A stretch of DNA of 64,000 nt, taken from assembly GCA_007693945.1 (NCBI GenBank), contig RECP01000091.1, positions 1 through 64,000 on the forward strand, given 5' to 3'. Source of the DNA: Spirochaetaceae bacterium (GTDB taxonomy: Bacteria > Spirochaetota > Spirochaetia > DSM-27196 > PWMO01). Below are positions 52,864 through 60,761 of the stretch, one piece after another (the stretch's first letter is position 1; each line of letters starts with the position of its first letter). The notes below the pieces were generated by a model. It made no database searches, was not told the DNA's origin, and worked only from the letters and a program-made list of their open reading frames with translations. The position numbers and the translations under genes are program-made.

Positions 52864-52893
52864 GTGATAGCGCGTTTTGGCCCCGATTGGCAA
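52864..52893 (-). promoter_or_regulatory. Candidate promoter of the Mrp/Mbh operon
   Basis: TTGCCA, 18 bp, TATCAC. The leader contains a small TGCCGG/CCGGCA hairpin. Confidence 0.4.
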
Positions 52894-52922
52894 GAGTACT
52901 CTGCATTGATTTCGAACCGTCC

Positions 52923-52951
52923 TTCCCGGTTAACGGCAAACCTGCTATTCT
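52923..52951 (+). promoter_or_regulatory. Leaderless-type promoter of an MFS gene
   Basis: TTCCCG (weak), 17 bp, extended -10 TGC-TATTCT, then 6 nt to the ATG. Confidence 0.55.
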
Positions 52952-52957
52952 CGGCTG

Positions 52958-54166
52958 ATGGTCGGTACAGTACTCCCCGTTTGGAATCGATCCGTGCCCG
53001 CCGATGGTACCGGCCGCGCACAGCTGACGCTATTCGCCATGACGTTTCTGTACGCTGTGTCGGTTACGATGATCGGGCCGTTGATGCCGCTGATCATCTC
53101 GACCTTCGATCTGCGTCTGTCGCTTGCCGGGTTGCTTGTTTCCTTTCAGCAGCTCGGCGGTGCCTTGGCGATTATCGGAAGTGCGCTGTTCGCCGACCGC
53201 GCGCACAAGCCTTTGTTGATCGCGCTCGCGTTCAGCGTCTACAGCCTCGGTCTGTTCTCGATCGCGGCGGCGCCCGGCTATGCGGTCCTGGCGGCCGCGT
53301 TCTTGGCCGTCGGGTCCGGCAGCCGGTTCTTTGATACCGTCGCCAACGCCGATACCGCTGAATGGAATCCCGGGCGTAGTGCGCTGTACCTGAGCCTGCT
53401 GCACACGGTCTTTGCGGTCGGCGCCCTGACGGGACCGCTGTACGTCAGCATACTTGTGCAGGCCGGGGCATCCTGGAGTACGATCTTTGTCGGACTGGGA
53501 GCGGCGGCCGCGGTTGCCGTGGCAGTCTATGTGACCAGACCGCGATTTCGCAACCGCCGTTCCGTCGCCTCCACGACGCTTCGACCCGGCAGCGTGGTCG
53601 ATGTGGTGCGGGCGCCCCGTATGTGGATCGCGTGTGCCGTTATGCTGTCGTACACCGCTCACCAGGCCGGCTTCTCGGTATGGCTGCCGATGTACCTGCA
53701 GACCAGCCTTCTGGCTTCGCCGCATCTGGGAGCGATGGCGTTGTCGTTCTACTGGTTGGGGATCATCATCGGCCGCCTGCTCTCGGCGCGTCTGGCTGTC
53801 ATCATCACTATCAAGCGGCAATTATGGGCCGGCGCGCTGATCGGCACGCTGGTGCTGCTGGCAGCCTTCAGCGCGCGCGATCCGCTGCTGCTGACGGGAG
53901 CCGCATTGTTGGCCGGTATTGCCGGCGCCGGGGTGATTCCTAATCTGGTGACGCTCTGCTGCAGCTGGTTCCCGGCGAACACCGCCACCGCTTCTTCAAT
54001 GCTGTTCCTGTCGGCATCTATTGGTCACATGATCTCCCCCTGGCTGATTGCGTCAGTGACCGAGCGTTCCAGCTTTGACATCGGGTTCCTGATACCGATT
54101 CTGGCGCTTGCGGTGACCGCGGCTCTGGCAACCGGGTTGCCGCAGCCGGAACGCTCGGTGTCGTAG
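52958..54166 (+). CDS. MFS transporter
   Basis: A 402-residue inner-membrane transporter with about 12 helices. The first cytoplasmic loop motif ALFADRAHKPLLIALAF is a variant of the MFS A-motif, and the second half has IGRLLSARLAVIITIKRQL. The group of carbohydrate or drug-type MFS proteins cannot be narrowed further. No ribosome site exists before the ATG, but TATTCT ends 6 nt before it. Divergent from the Mrp operon. Confidence 0.82.
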   Translation: MVGTVLPVWNRSVPADGTGRAQLTLFAMTFLYAVSVTMIGPLMPLIISTFDLRLSLAGLLVSFQQLGGALAIIGSALFADRAHKPLLIALAFSVYSLGLFSIAAAPGYAVLAAAFLAVGSGSRFFDTVANADTAEWNPGRSALYLSLLHTVFAVGALTGPLYVSILVQAGASWSTIFVGLGAAAAVAVAVYVTRPRFRNRRSVASTTLRPGSVVDVVRAPRMWIACAVMLSYTAHQAGFSVWLPMYLQTSLLASPHLGAMALSFYWLGIIIGRLLSARLAVIITIKRQLWAGALIGTLVLLAAFSARDPLLLTGAALLAGIAGAGVIPNLVTLCCSWFPANTATASSMLFLSASIGHMISPWLIASVTERSSFDIGFLIPILALAVTAALATGLPQPERSVS

Positions 54167-54224
54167 CGCAACAGCCCCGCTATGTGACTGCCGTGCCTCC
54201 AGACGCCAGATTGCGTATATTTCC

Positions 54225-54326
54225 GTCAGTGGTGCCGAAATTGTTGTTTTGCGTTTGCGAGCCACTGACAGCCGGATTGAGCATGGCCGGTGCGGTTTGA
54301 ATGACCTCAACAACGGTTTCGGCACC
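54225..54326 (+). promoter_or_regulatory. Long inverted repeat / structured leader upstream of an SDR gene
   Basis: Left arm at 54231-54248 and right arm at 54309-54326 can form 18 consecutive base pairs as RNA (GGTGCCGAAA..GTTGTT with AACAAC..TTTCGGCACC, with two G-U pairs), closing a 60-nt loop. A second pair, GTCAGTGG (54225-54232) with CCACTGAC (54262-54269), interlocks with the first as a pseudoknot. The right arm ends 10 nt before the AGGAGG ribosome site, so folding could control translation. It could instead be an operator. Confidence 0.55.
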
Positions 54327-54347
54327 AGCTCGTAAGGAGGAGTATTG

Positions 54348-55076
54348 ATGGCGGAGAAGATCGTTGTGTTTGGAGGGTACGGGGCAATAGGGACGGCCAC
54401 GGCACGGCTGCTGCGTGAACAGGGCTACGAACTGCACCTGGTGGGCCGCGACGGTCGCCGGCTCGAGACAGCATCGCAGCAACTTGCGGCGACGTTCACC
54501 GTTGCCGATGTTACCGAGAACGATGCATTCACCCGTGTAGCCGAGGACGCCGGCACGCCGCTGGCGGGCATGGTGTATGCGGTTGGCAGCATCAATCTGC
54601 GCAGTCTGCAGCGTTTCAGCGAGCAGGACTTCATTGCGGACTTCAGGATTAATGCCGCCGCAGCAGCGCTGGCCGTGCAGGCACTGCTTCCGGCCTTGAA
54701 GAAGAGTCAACGTGCCGCATCGGTAGTACTCTACTCGAGCGTTGCCACAATACAAGGCTTTGGCTTTCACGCGTCAATTGCAATGGCCAAGGGTGCAGTC
54801 AACGGGCTTGCGCTTACACTGGCCGCCGAACTGGCGCCCAGAGTGCGGGTCAATGCGGTTGCGCCGTCCCTGACGCGCACACCACTGGCGCAGAGCATTC
54901 TGGCCAACGAGCAGATGGAGCAGTCGATTGCCAAACTGCACCCGATGCGACGCCTTGGTAATCCCGAAGACGTCGCGGCGCTGACTGCCTTCCTGCTGTC
55001 ACCGCAAGCGGACTGGATCACCGGGCAGATTATCAGCGTCGACGGGGGCCGTTCGACACTGACGACCAGCGGGTAG
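54348..55076 (+). CDS. Short-chain dehydrogenase-fold protein lacking catalytic Tyr
   Basis: A 242-residue Rossmann-fold SDR. The N-terminal nucleotide-binding segment is VVFGGYGAIGTATARLL, with the ADVT and YAVG elements (positions of the usual D and NNAG). Ser130/Ser131 (LYSSVA) and Lys148 are present, but the catalytic YxxxK reads ISIAMAK-type: Ile144 stands in the Tyr place. It ends with the usual NPEDVAALTAFLLSPQADWITGQII and VDGG. It may bind NAD(P) or a metabolite without normal redox chemistry. The start is ATG with AGGAGG 7 nt upstream. Confidence 0.82.
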   Translation: MAEKIVVFGGYGAIGTATARLLREQGYELHLVGRDGRRLETASQQLAATFTVADVTENDAFTRVAEDAGTPLAGMVYAVGSINLRSLQRFSEQDFIADFRINAAAAALAVQALLPALKKSQRAASVVLYSSVATIQGFGFHASIAMAKGAVNGLALTLAAELAPRVRVNAVAPSLTRTPLAQSILANEQMEQSIAKLHPMRRLGNPEDVAALTAFLLSPQADWITGQIISVDGGRSTLTTSG

Positions 55077-55189
55077 CGCCACGGGCGCCCTGGGCTGTCT
55101 GTCTGCAGCAGCAAAGTCAGGCGTCGCCTTTGTCTGCCCGGAGTCGGTTGGCAGACCAGATACGAACTCCTGCCGATACCCGCGCGAAT

Positions 55190-55218
55190 TTGCAGCATCG
55201 AGCAAATCATGCTACCAT
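55190..55218 (+). promoter_or_regulatory. Promoter of the OpuB-type operon
   Basis: TTGCAG, 17 bp, TACCAT. An imperfect TACC-ATAA-GGTA palindrome overlaps the -10. The leader is about 165 nt. Confidence 0.5.
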
Positions 55219-55390
55219 AAGGTATCGTTGCAGAGTCGTGCGTCTCCTGCCAGTCCTACAGGTGGCGTTTTCCTGCCGGAACACCGCTGCGGAGCTTCGG
55301 TCCGTGCGGCCCGCTGGTCGTATGATGAATCGGTATCCAACACTCGTTGCGGTGCAGCACGCTCGGCACGCAGTAACGGAAGGAGTGTGC

Positions 55391-56539
55391 ATGATCCGAT
55401 TCAGCAATGTCAGCAAACGCTATCCATCAATGACCAGACCGGCGGTTGACGGACTGAGCCTCGACGTCGAAGAGGGTCAAACCTGCGTCTTCGTCGGGCC
55501 CTCGGGCTGCGGCAAGACAACGACCCTCAAAATGATCAACCGTATTTTTGAGCCAAGCTCCGGGAAGATCTACGTCAACGGCCGTGACGCCCTCTCCCAG
55601 GATCAGGATCAGCTGCGCCAGGGGATCGGTTACGTGATCCAGAAGACCGGTCTGTTTCCGCACTATACGGTCTTCGAGAACGTCGCCACCGTACCGCGCC
55701 TGCTCGGTTGGGACGAGAAACGCGTAGCGGTACGCGTGCGGGAGCTGCTGCAGCTGGTGGGCCTTGACCCCGACGAAAACGTTTCCAAGTACCCGCGTGA
55801 GCTCTCGGGCGGGCAAAGTCAGCGCGTCGGAGTCGCGCGTGCCATGGCCGCCGACCCGCCGGTTATGCTGATGGACGAACCCTTCGGTGCCGTCGACCCG
55901 ATCACCCGCACGCAACTGCAGAACGAGTTCCTGACCCTGCAGCAGAAGGTCCGCAAGACCATCTGCTTTGTGACCCACGACATCGACGAAGCGATCAAGA
56001 TGGGTGACCGTATCGCAATCATGAACAACGGTCGCCTGGTGCAGTACGATACACCCGAAAACCTGCTGCTGGCTCCGGCCGACGAGTTCGTGGCGCAGTT
56101 CATCGGCAGCGATCGATCGTTGAAGGTTCTGAGCCTGCTGCCGCTGCCCAAAGTGCTCAAACGTCAGTTCCGCGTTGTCCGGGAGTCCGCCGAGTTGCAA
56201 ACCGTCAGGGCCTCGTTTGACCGGTCAGAACGCAATCGCCTGATCGTTGAGGACGACCACTCGAACGTGGTGGGCTACGTTACCCGCAGTGACGCCGAAA
56301 AGGCCGGCAGTGCCCGCGGTTGGAACCGATTCATCAAACCGTTCCCGGCAACGCTGCCGCCCGAGGCAACCCTGCGCGACGCACTGGCGGTCATGCTGCA
56401 GCACGACGTGGGCGCGGTACCCGTGATGGAGAGCTCGCACACATTCATGGGTATGGTGTACCTCGACGATATCCGCTCCTACGTCGGCGAGGCCTACCAG
56501 GAGCGCGAGCCCGAACAGACGGTGGAGGCGCCCTCATGA
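55391..56539 (+). CDS. opuBA: Glycine betaine/choline-type ABC ATPase with CBS domains
   Basis: ATPase of a quaternary-amine importer of the OpuB/OpuC class, 382 residues. Walker A GPSGCGKTT (about residue 36), Q-loop, signature LSGGQSQRVGVARA, Walker B VMLMDEPFGAVDPITR and switch His in CFVTHDIDEAI are followed by two CBS motifs (about residues 260-370), which sense ionic strength in OpuA-type systems. The start is ATG with GGAAGGAG upstream; an upstream in-frame extension has no ribosome site. It overlaps the next gene in ATGA. Confidence 0.93.
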   Translation: MIRFSNVSKRYPSMTRPAVDGLSLDVEEGQTCVFVGPSGCGKTTTLKMINRIFEPSSGKIYVNGRDALSQDQDQLRQGIGYVIQKTGLFPHYTVFENVATVPRLLGWDEKRVAVRVRELLQLVGLDPDENVSKYPRELSGGQSQRVGVARAMAADPPVMLMDEPFGAVDPITRTQLQNEFLTLQQKVRKTICFVTHDIDEAIKMGDRIAIMNNGRLVQYDTPENLLLAPADEFVAQFIGSDRSLKVLSLLPLPKVLKRQFRVVRESAELQTVRASFDRSERNRLIVEDDHSNVVGYVTRSDAEKAGSARGWNRFIKPFPATLPPEATLRDALAVMLQHDVGAVPVMESSHTFMGMVYLDDIRSYVGEAYQEREPEQTVEAPS

Positions 56540-57186
56540 GAGCAGTGCGCTACTTTGTCAACAATCTTGACCGGATTCTGGGCTACACCGCCCAGCATGT
56601 CGTGCTGATCGTCATGGCAATTCTGATCGCGGTACTGGTGTGGGTGAGCGTCGGCATTCTGGTCCGCAACAGCCGCCGTATGGCGCGTGGAGTGCTGGCG
56701 GTTGCCAGTCTGATAATGTCGGTGCCGAGCGTGGCGCTCTACGGAATTCTGGTGTCGATTCCGGGACTCGGCTTGAGCCGGCAGAGCGCAGTGTTGGCCC
56801 TGGTGCTTTACGCAATGCTGCCGATCATCCGCAACGTGTACGTCGCGCTCAACGGTGTAGACCCGGCAATTATGGAAGCGGCCAGGGGTATGGGGATGTC
56901 TACGCGCCGCATTCTGTGGCGCGTGCAGCTGCCGCTGGCAACGCCGGTGGTTCTTGCCGGCGTGCGTGTCTCAGTCGTGATGATGGTAGGAATCGCGACG
57001 CTGGCGGTATTCATCGGCGAACGCAACCTCGGCGTCCTGATTCAGCAAGGTTTGGTACGAACGCGCTCGGATATGATCATAGTGGGCGCCGTAATTGTGT
57101 CCGCGTTCTCAATCGGCATCGATTATCTGTTCGGCAAACTGGAGCGGCTACTGGTGTCACCGGGGATTCGAGGAGAGACGACATGA
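56536..57186 (+). CDS. opuBB: OpuB-type ABC permease 1
   Basis: A 216-residue channel subunit, about five helices. The ATPase-docking loop is VDPAIMEAARGMGMSTRRILWRVQLPLATPVV, a strong OpuBB/OpuBD signature, and the N-terminal VSVGILVRNSRRMAR is typical. It overlaps both neighbours in ATGA, so the four proteins are made together. Confidence 0.92.
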   Translation: MRAVRYFVNNLDRILGYTAQHVVLIVMAILIAVLVWVSVGILVRNSRRMARGVLAVASLIMSVPSVALYGILVSIPGLGLSRQSAVLALVLYAMLPIIRNVYVALNGVDPAIMEAARGMGMSTRRILWRVQLPLATPVVLAGVRVSVVMMVGIATLAVFIGERNLGVLIQQGLVRTRSDMIIVGAVIVSAFSIGIDYLFGKLERLLVSPGIRGETT

Positions 57187-57821
57187 ACTGGGAACGGCTT
57201 ATCGAAGTAGTGCGCCAGGAGGGAATGCAGCTCGTGGTTCAGCACCTGGAATTGGTGGGGATTTCGCTTTCGATAGCGGTCGCTCTGGCGCTGCCGGTTG
57301 GTATTCTGGTGACGCGGCCACCGTTCAACAGGCGAGCACCGCAGATACTGGCATTCCTCAACACGGCGCAGGGAGTACCCAGTCTGGCCGTGGTAGCCAT
57401 ATTTCTGCCGGTCATGGGAATTGGCCGTGTTCCCAGCCTGTTTGCCCTTACTATCTACGCCCTGCTTCCCATCGCCAGAAATACCATCGCCGGCATCGAA
57501 GGGGTTGACCCGGATGTGCTGGAAGCCGCGCGAGGCATGGGCATGTCTGCCGGTCGCGTACTGGCCCGCATAGAGTTACCGCTGGCACTGCCGGTCATTG
57601 TTGCCGGAATCCAGACATCAGCTGTACTGACCGTGGGTACCGCAACCCTGGCGCACCTGATCGCGGGCGGCGGGCTGGGCCGCCTGATCTTCTCCGGCAT
57701 CTCGATGCATCGGCCCGAGTACATCATCGCGGGGTCGCTGATGACCGCGGCGCTCGCGATTCTTATAGACCAGGCCATCGGCCTGCTTCACCGCTGGATA
57801 TCGGCCAGATATTCGGGTTGA
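57183..57821 (+). CDS. opuBD: OpuB-type ABC permease 2
   Basis: The partner channel subunit, 212 residues. EAA loop VDPDVLEAARGMGMSAGRVLARIELPLALPVI, very similar to the first permease. The HLELVGISLSIAVALALPVGILV segment is typical of OpuBD. It is followed by the binding-protein gene after 28 bp. Confidence 0.92.
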   Translation: MNWERLIEVVRQEGMQLVVQHLELVGISLSIAVALALPVGILVTRPPFNRRAPQILAFLNTAQGVPSLAVVAIFLPVMGIGRVPSLFALTIYALLPIARNTIAGIEGVDPDVLEAARGMGMSAGRVLARIELPLALPVIVAGIQTSAVLTVGTATLAHLIAGGGLGRLIFSGISMHRPEYIIAGSLMTAALAILIDQAIGLLHRWISARYSG

Positions 57822-57849
57822 AGAAGCTCACACACTATGGAGGTCTCGT

Positions 57850-58776
57850 ATGAGAACGTACAAACAACTATCGATAATGGCGGTGCTCCTGCTGCTGGCA
57901 GCCGGCCCGCTGTTCGCCGCGGGCAGCGCAGAGGTGACCCGAGAAGGACCGACAATTACTGTGGCGTCCAAAGCGTGGACTGAGCAGTTGATCCTCGGCA
58001 ATATGCTGCTCGAGATGCTGCGCGCTGAGGGGTACGCGGTCGAAGATCGCACCGGACTTGGAGAATCCGATGTGATTCGGCCCGCCCTGCATGCCGGTCA
58101 GGTGGACATGTACTGGGAATATACCGGCACCACACTGCTTACGTTGATGGAACATGAACCAGTCGGGGATCCGGATGAGGCCTTTGAGCTTGTCAAACGG
58201 TGGGACGAACGGAATAACGACGTTACCTGGCTCGATTACGCTCCGGCCAACAACACCTATACTATCATGATGCCTGAAGAGGATGCGCAAGCGCTGGGAA
58301 TTGAATCAATCTCAGACCTCGCAGCTCACATTCGCAGCAATCCCGCGGCAATCTCCTTCGGCACCAACGACGAGTTCTACGAGCGTCAGGACGGGATTCG
58401 CGGGCTCGAGGAGCTGTACGGCTTTGAGTTTGACCCGGATCAGGTTCGCTTCATGACCACCGGCTTGACCTACGGTGCGCTGCGCGAGGGTCAGGTCGAC
58501 GCCGCGGTCGGCTTCGGTACCGACGGCCGTATCCCGGCCTTCGGATTCATCAACCTCGAAGACGACAAGCAGTACTTCCCGGTCTACAATCCGGCTCCGC
58601 TGGTGCGCATGGAGATCGTTCAGGCCTACCCTGAACTGCCCGAACTGGTCGGCCGCATCTCTGCGCTGCTCGACGGCGAAACCCTCGCCGAACTCAACCG
58701 GCGTGTCGACATCGATGAACAGGAACCCGAAGACGTTGCCGTGGCTTTCTTGCGGGAGCACGGTCTGATCGACTGA
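57850..58776 (+). CDS. opuBC: OpuBC-type substrate-binding protein (glycine betaine/choline)
   Basis: Periplasmic receptor of the importer, 308 residues. The signal peptide is cut near LFAAG-SAE. ASKAWTEQLILGNML, GQVDMYWEYTGT and VGFGTDGRIPAFGF are the OpuBC/ProX motifs; aromatic residues there form the quaternary-amine cage. Ligand is probably glycine betaine, choline, carnitine or a similar osmolyte. A GC-rich hairpin follows the stop. Confidence 0.92.
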   Translation: MRTYKQLSIMAVLLLLAAGPLFAAGSAEVTREGPTITVASKAWTEQLILGNMLLEMLRAEGYAVEDRTGLGESDVIRPALHAGQVDMYWEYTGTTLLTLMEHEPVGDPDEAFELVKRWDERNNDVTWLDYAPANNTYTIMMPEEDAQALGIESISDLAAHIRSNPAAISFGTNDEFYERQDGIRGLEELYGFEFDPDQVRFMTTGLTYGALREGQVDAAVGFGTDGRIPAFGFINLEDDKQYFPVYNPAPLVRMEIVQAYPELPELVGRISALLDGETLAELNRRVDIDEQEPEDVAVAFLREHGLID

Positions 58777-58794
58777 GTCCCGCCCGGTCCGATC

Positions 58795-58833
58795 CGGCAG
58801 CGCAGCGGTGCGTGAGTGCGCCGCGTGCTGCCG
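58795..58833 (+). terminator. Imperfect GC hairpin after the OpuB-type operon
   Basis: CGGCAGC pairs with GCTGCCG, and a bulged inner stem (GCGGTGCG-type) extends it. There is no T-run, so it is a candidate Rho-assisted end rather than a clear intrinsic terminator. Confidence 0.45.
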
Positions 58834-58857
58834 CCCGGCCGTGCCGGCCGCCGACGA

Positions 58858-58887
58858 TTGCCTTCGGCCCCTCTTCCGTGCTACGCT
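58858..58887 (+). promoter_or_regulatory. Promoter of the unknown 608-residue protein gene
   Basis: TTGCCT, 18 bp, TACGCT. The predicted start is near 58895, about 32 nt before the GTG. Confidence 0.5.
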
Positions 58888-58926
58888 GCACACGCTATCC
58901 AGCCACGGTTCCGGAGGAGTGACAAG

Positions 58927-60753
58927 GTGCAACCAGCTCACACATTTCATATCCCGGTACTGGGGATCGGGTATTCCCTCGACACCCCCGTAAAGGTGGC
59001 CAAATACGGCATCTCGTCGGTAATGTCGATCGTTGATGACCAGACAATCGAGCAGCTGCGCGAATACTATTGCCGGCAGCGCAATCAGCCGTATGAGCCG
59101 ATCACGGACGATGATCAGGATCCGCGGGCACATCGGATTACCGCCTACCTGAACCTGGTTTCGACTCTTGTACGCGAGCGCTCGGAAGCGCTGCGTAGTT
59201 CACCGTTCGAGCCCGGTTCCGACATAACCACCTACTTTGAACTGCTGCCTGACGAATCAAGTCTGCGCCGGAAGTACAACGCCATGCTGGCGTGTGCTGA
59301 TTCAGCTCAGCGCAAGAGACAACAGGACGAGCTGCGCGCAGCTGTGATACCCGGCGATATCGACGTCAACATCATGGTCAAGGTAGACAAGGACAACTAT
59401 CGGGACGGAGAAAAACTGCCCCCGGAGTTCGCCGACGCGATGTCGGCGCTGCGCGGTTACGCCCTGAGTGAACTCGATTCGTCGATTGTGCTTTCGGCCG
59501 GTTTTAATCGCAGGCTTGCGAGATACATGGAGACCTTCGCCGATTTCCACGCTGACGCCGAAGGGAACTTCAAGAAGAGGATTACTCTCAAGGTCAGTGA
59601 TTTTCGCTCGGCGCTCACCCAGGCCAAGATGTTCGCGCGTAACGGGCTCTGGATTTCCGAGTTTCGCATCGAGTCCGGACTCAACTGCGGCGGCCATACC
59701 TTTGCCACGGACGGACATCTGCTGGGACCGGTACTGGAAGAGTTCAAGACAAGACGCGGCGAGCTGCGCGAGTCAGTCTACGCGATCTATGCCGATGCGG
59801 TTGTCAAGCGCAGCGGTCGCACGCCGCCGGAACCGTCCTTCCGTGTGACCGCGCAGGGAGGGGTCGGCACCGCTCGCGAACACAGATTTCTGCTTGAATA
59901 CTACGCTATTGACGGTGTCGGATGGGGATCGCCATTTCTGCTGGTACCGGAATGCGTAAACGTCGATCCGCATACGCTGGACAGGCTGGCCGCCGCCGGT
60001 GAAGAGCAGATAGTCTCGAGCGGCGCCTCACCTCTCGGTGTGCCGTTCAGCAATCTGGTCGACTCAGCTTCTGAAGTCCGGAAGTACGAGCTGGAGCGTC
60101 GCGGAACACCGGGAAGTTCGTGTCCGAAGGGTTTTCTGAAGTTCAATACCGAGTTCACGAAGCTGCCGATCTGTATCGCTTCCAGCGCCTACCAGCGCAG
60201 GAAGCTGAAGCAGCTCGATGCCCAACGGCTGACCAAGGCGGAGCACTCACGACATCGCCAGAAGATTATTGAACGCGCATGTCTGTGCCGTGATCTCTCC
60301 GGAGCAATCACGCTGAATAATCAGCTCGGTCGTGCGCCGGCCATGGCGACACCGGCGGTCTGCCCCGGCCCCAACCTGGCCTTCTTCTCCCGGATTGCCA
60401 CGCTGCAGGAGATGGTTGACCACATCTACGGCAGATTCAACCTTCTAACCACCGGGAAACGCCCCCATATGTTCGTAAATGAGCTGAAACTGTACATCGC
60501 CGATCTTGGCCGCGCCGCACTGCAACAGATACGCGACGCCGGCGCTCGAAGTGCCGAACAGTTCTCCAGCTACAGGGCCAATTTGCAGGAGGGTATCGAA
60601 TACTACCGCAAGCTGGCGCGCAGCCTGGGCGACGAGTACTCACAGTGGAGACAGGCGCTTCTGAGCGACGTCGAAGCCGCCGCACGGCAGCTTGACGAGA
60701 TCATCGCGGATTACCCGGCGCTGGTGACGGCGGAAGCCGCAACCGGTGCCTGA
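58927..60753 (+). CDS. Large conserved-looking protein of unknown function
   Basis: A 608-residue soluble protein, not assigned. The N-terminus (FHIPVLGIGYSLDTPVKVAKYG) and GLNCGGHTFATDGHLLGPVLE resemble the start and a substrate loop of an FMN- or metal-dependent TIM-barrel or synthase-like enzyme. Cysteines recur in motif-like positions (LNCGGH, PGSSCPKGF, LPICIASS, ACLCRDL, AVCPGPN), which could bind a metal or Fe-S cluster. The C-terminal 120 residues are helical. There is no signal or membrane segment. GGAGGAG precedes the GTG start. An SrkA-like kinase gene follows 8 bp later, suggesting a functional pair. Confidence 0.75.
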   Translation: MQPAHTFHIPVLGIGYSLDTPVKVAKYGISSVMSIVDDQTIEQLREYYCRQRNQPYEPITDDDQDPRAHRITAYLNLVSTLVRERSEALRSSPFEPGSDITTYFELLPDESSLRRKYNAMLACADSAQRKRQQDELRAAVIPGDIDVNIMVKVDKDNYRDGEKLPPEFADAMSALRGYALSELDSSIVLSAGFNRRLARYMETFADFHADAEGNFKKRITLKVSDFRSALTQAKMFARNGLWISEFRIESGLNCGGHTFATDGHLLGPVLEEFKTRRGELRESVYAIYADAVVKRSGRTPPEPSFRVTAQGGVGTAREHRFLLEYYAIDGVGWGSPFLLVPECVNVDPHTLDRLAAAGEEQIVSSGASPLGVPFSNLVDSASEVRKYELERRGTPGSSCPKGFLKFNTEFTKLPICIASSAYQRRKLKQLDAQRLTKAEHSRHRQKIIERACLCRDLSGAITLNNQLGRAPAMATPAVCPGPNLAFFSRIATLQEMVDHIYGRFNLLTTGKRPHMFVNELKLYIADLGRAALQQIRDAGARSAEQFSSYRANLQEGIEYYRKLARSLGDEYSQWRQALLSDVEAAARQLDEIIADYPALVTAEAATGA

Positions 60754-60761
60754 TCGCGGGC

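Noticed and set aside
54180-54770. A 196-codon minus-strand open frame over the start of the SDR gene
   Set aside because: Antisense to a real gene and its leader; no ribosome site and no domain.
55130-55390. An 87-codon N-terminal extension of the OpuBA-type ATPase
   Set aside because: ABC ATPases of this class start at the chosen ATG, which has a ribosome site; the extension overlaps the promoter and a palindrome.
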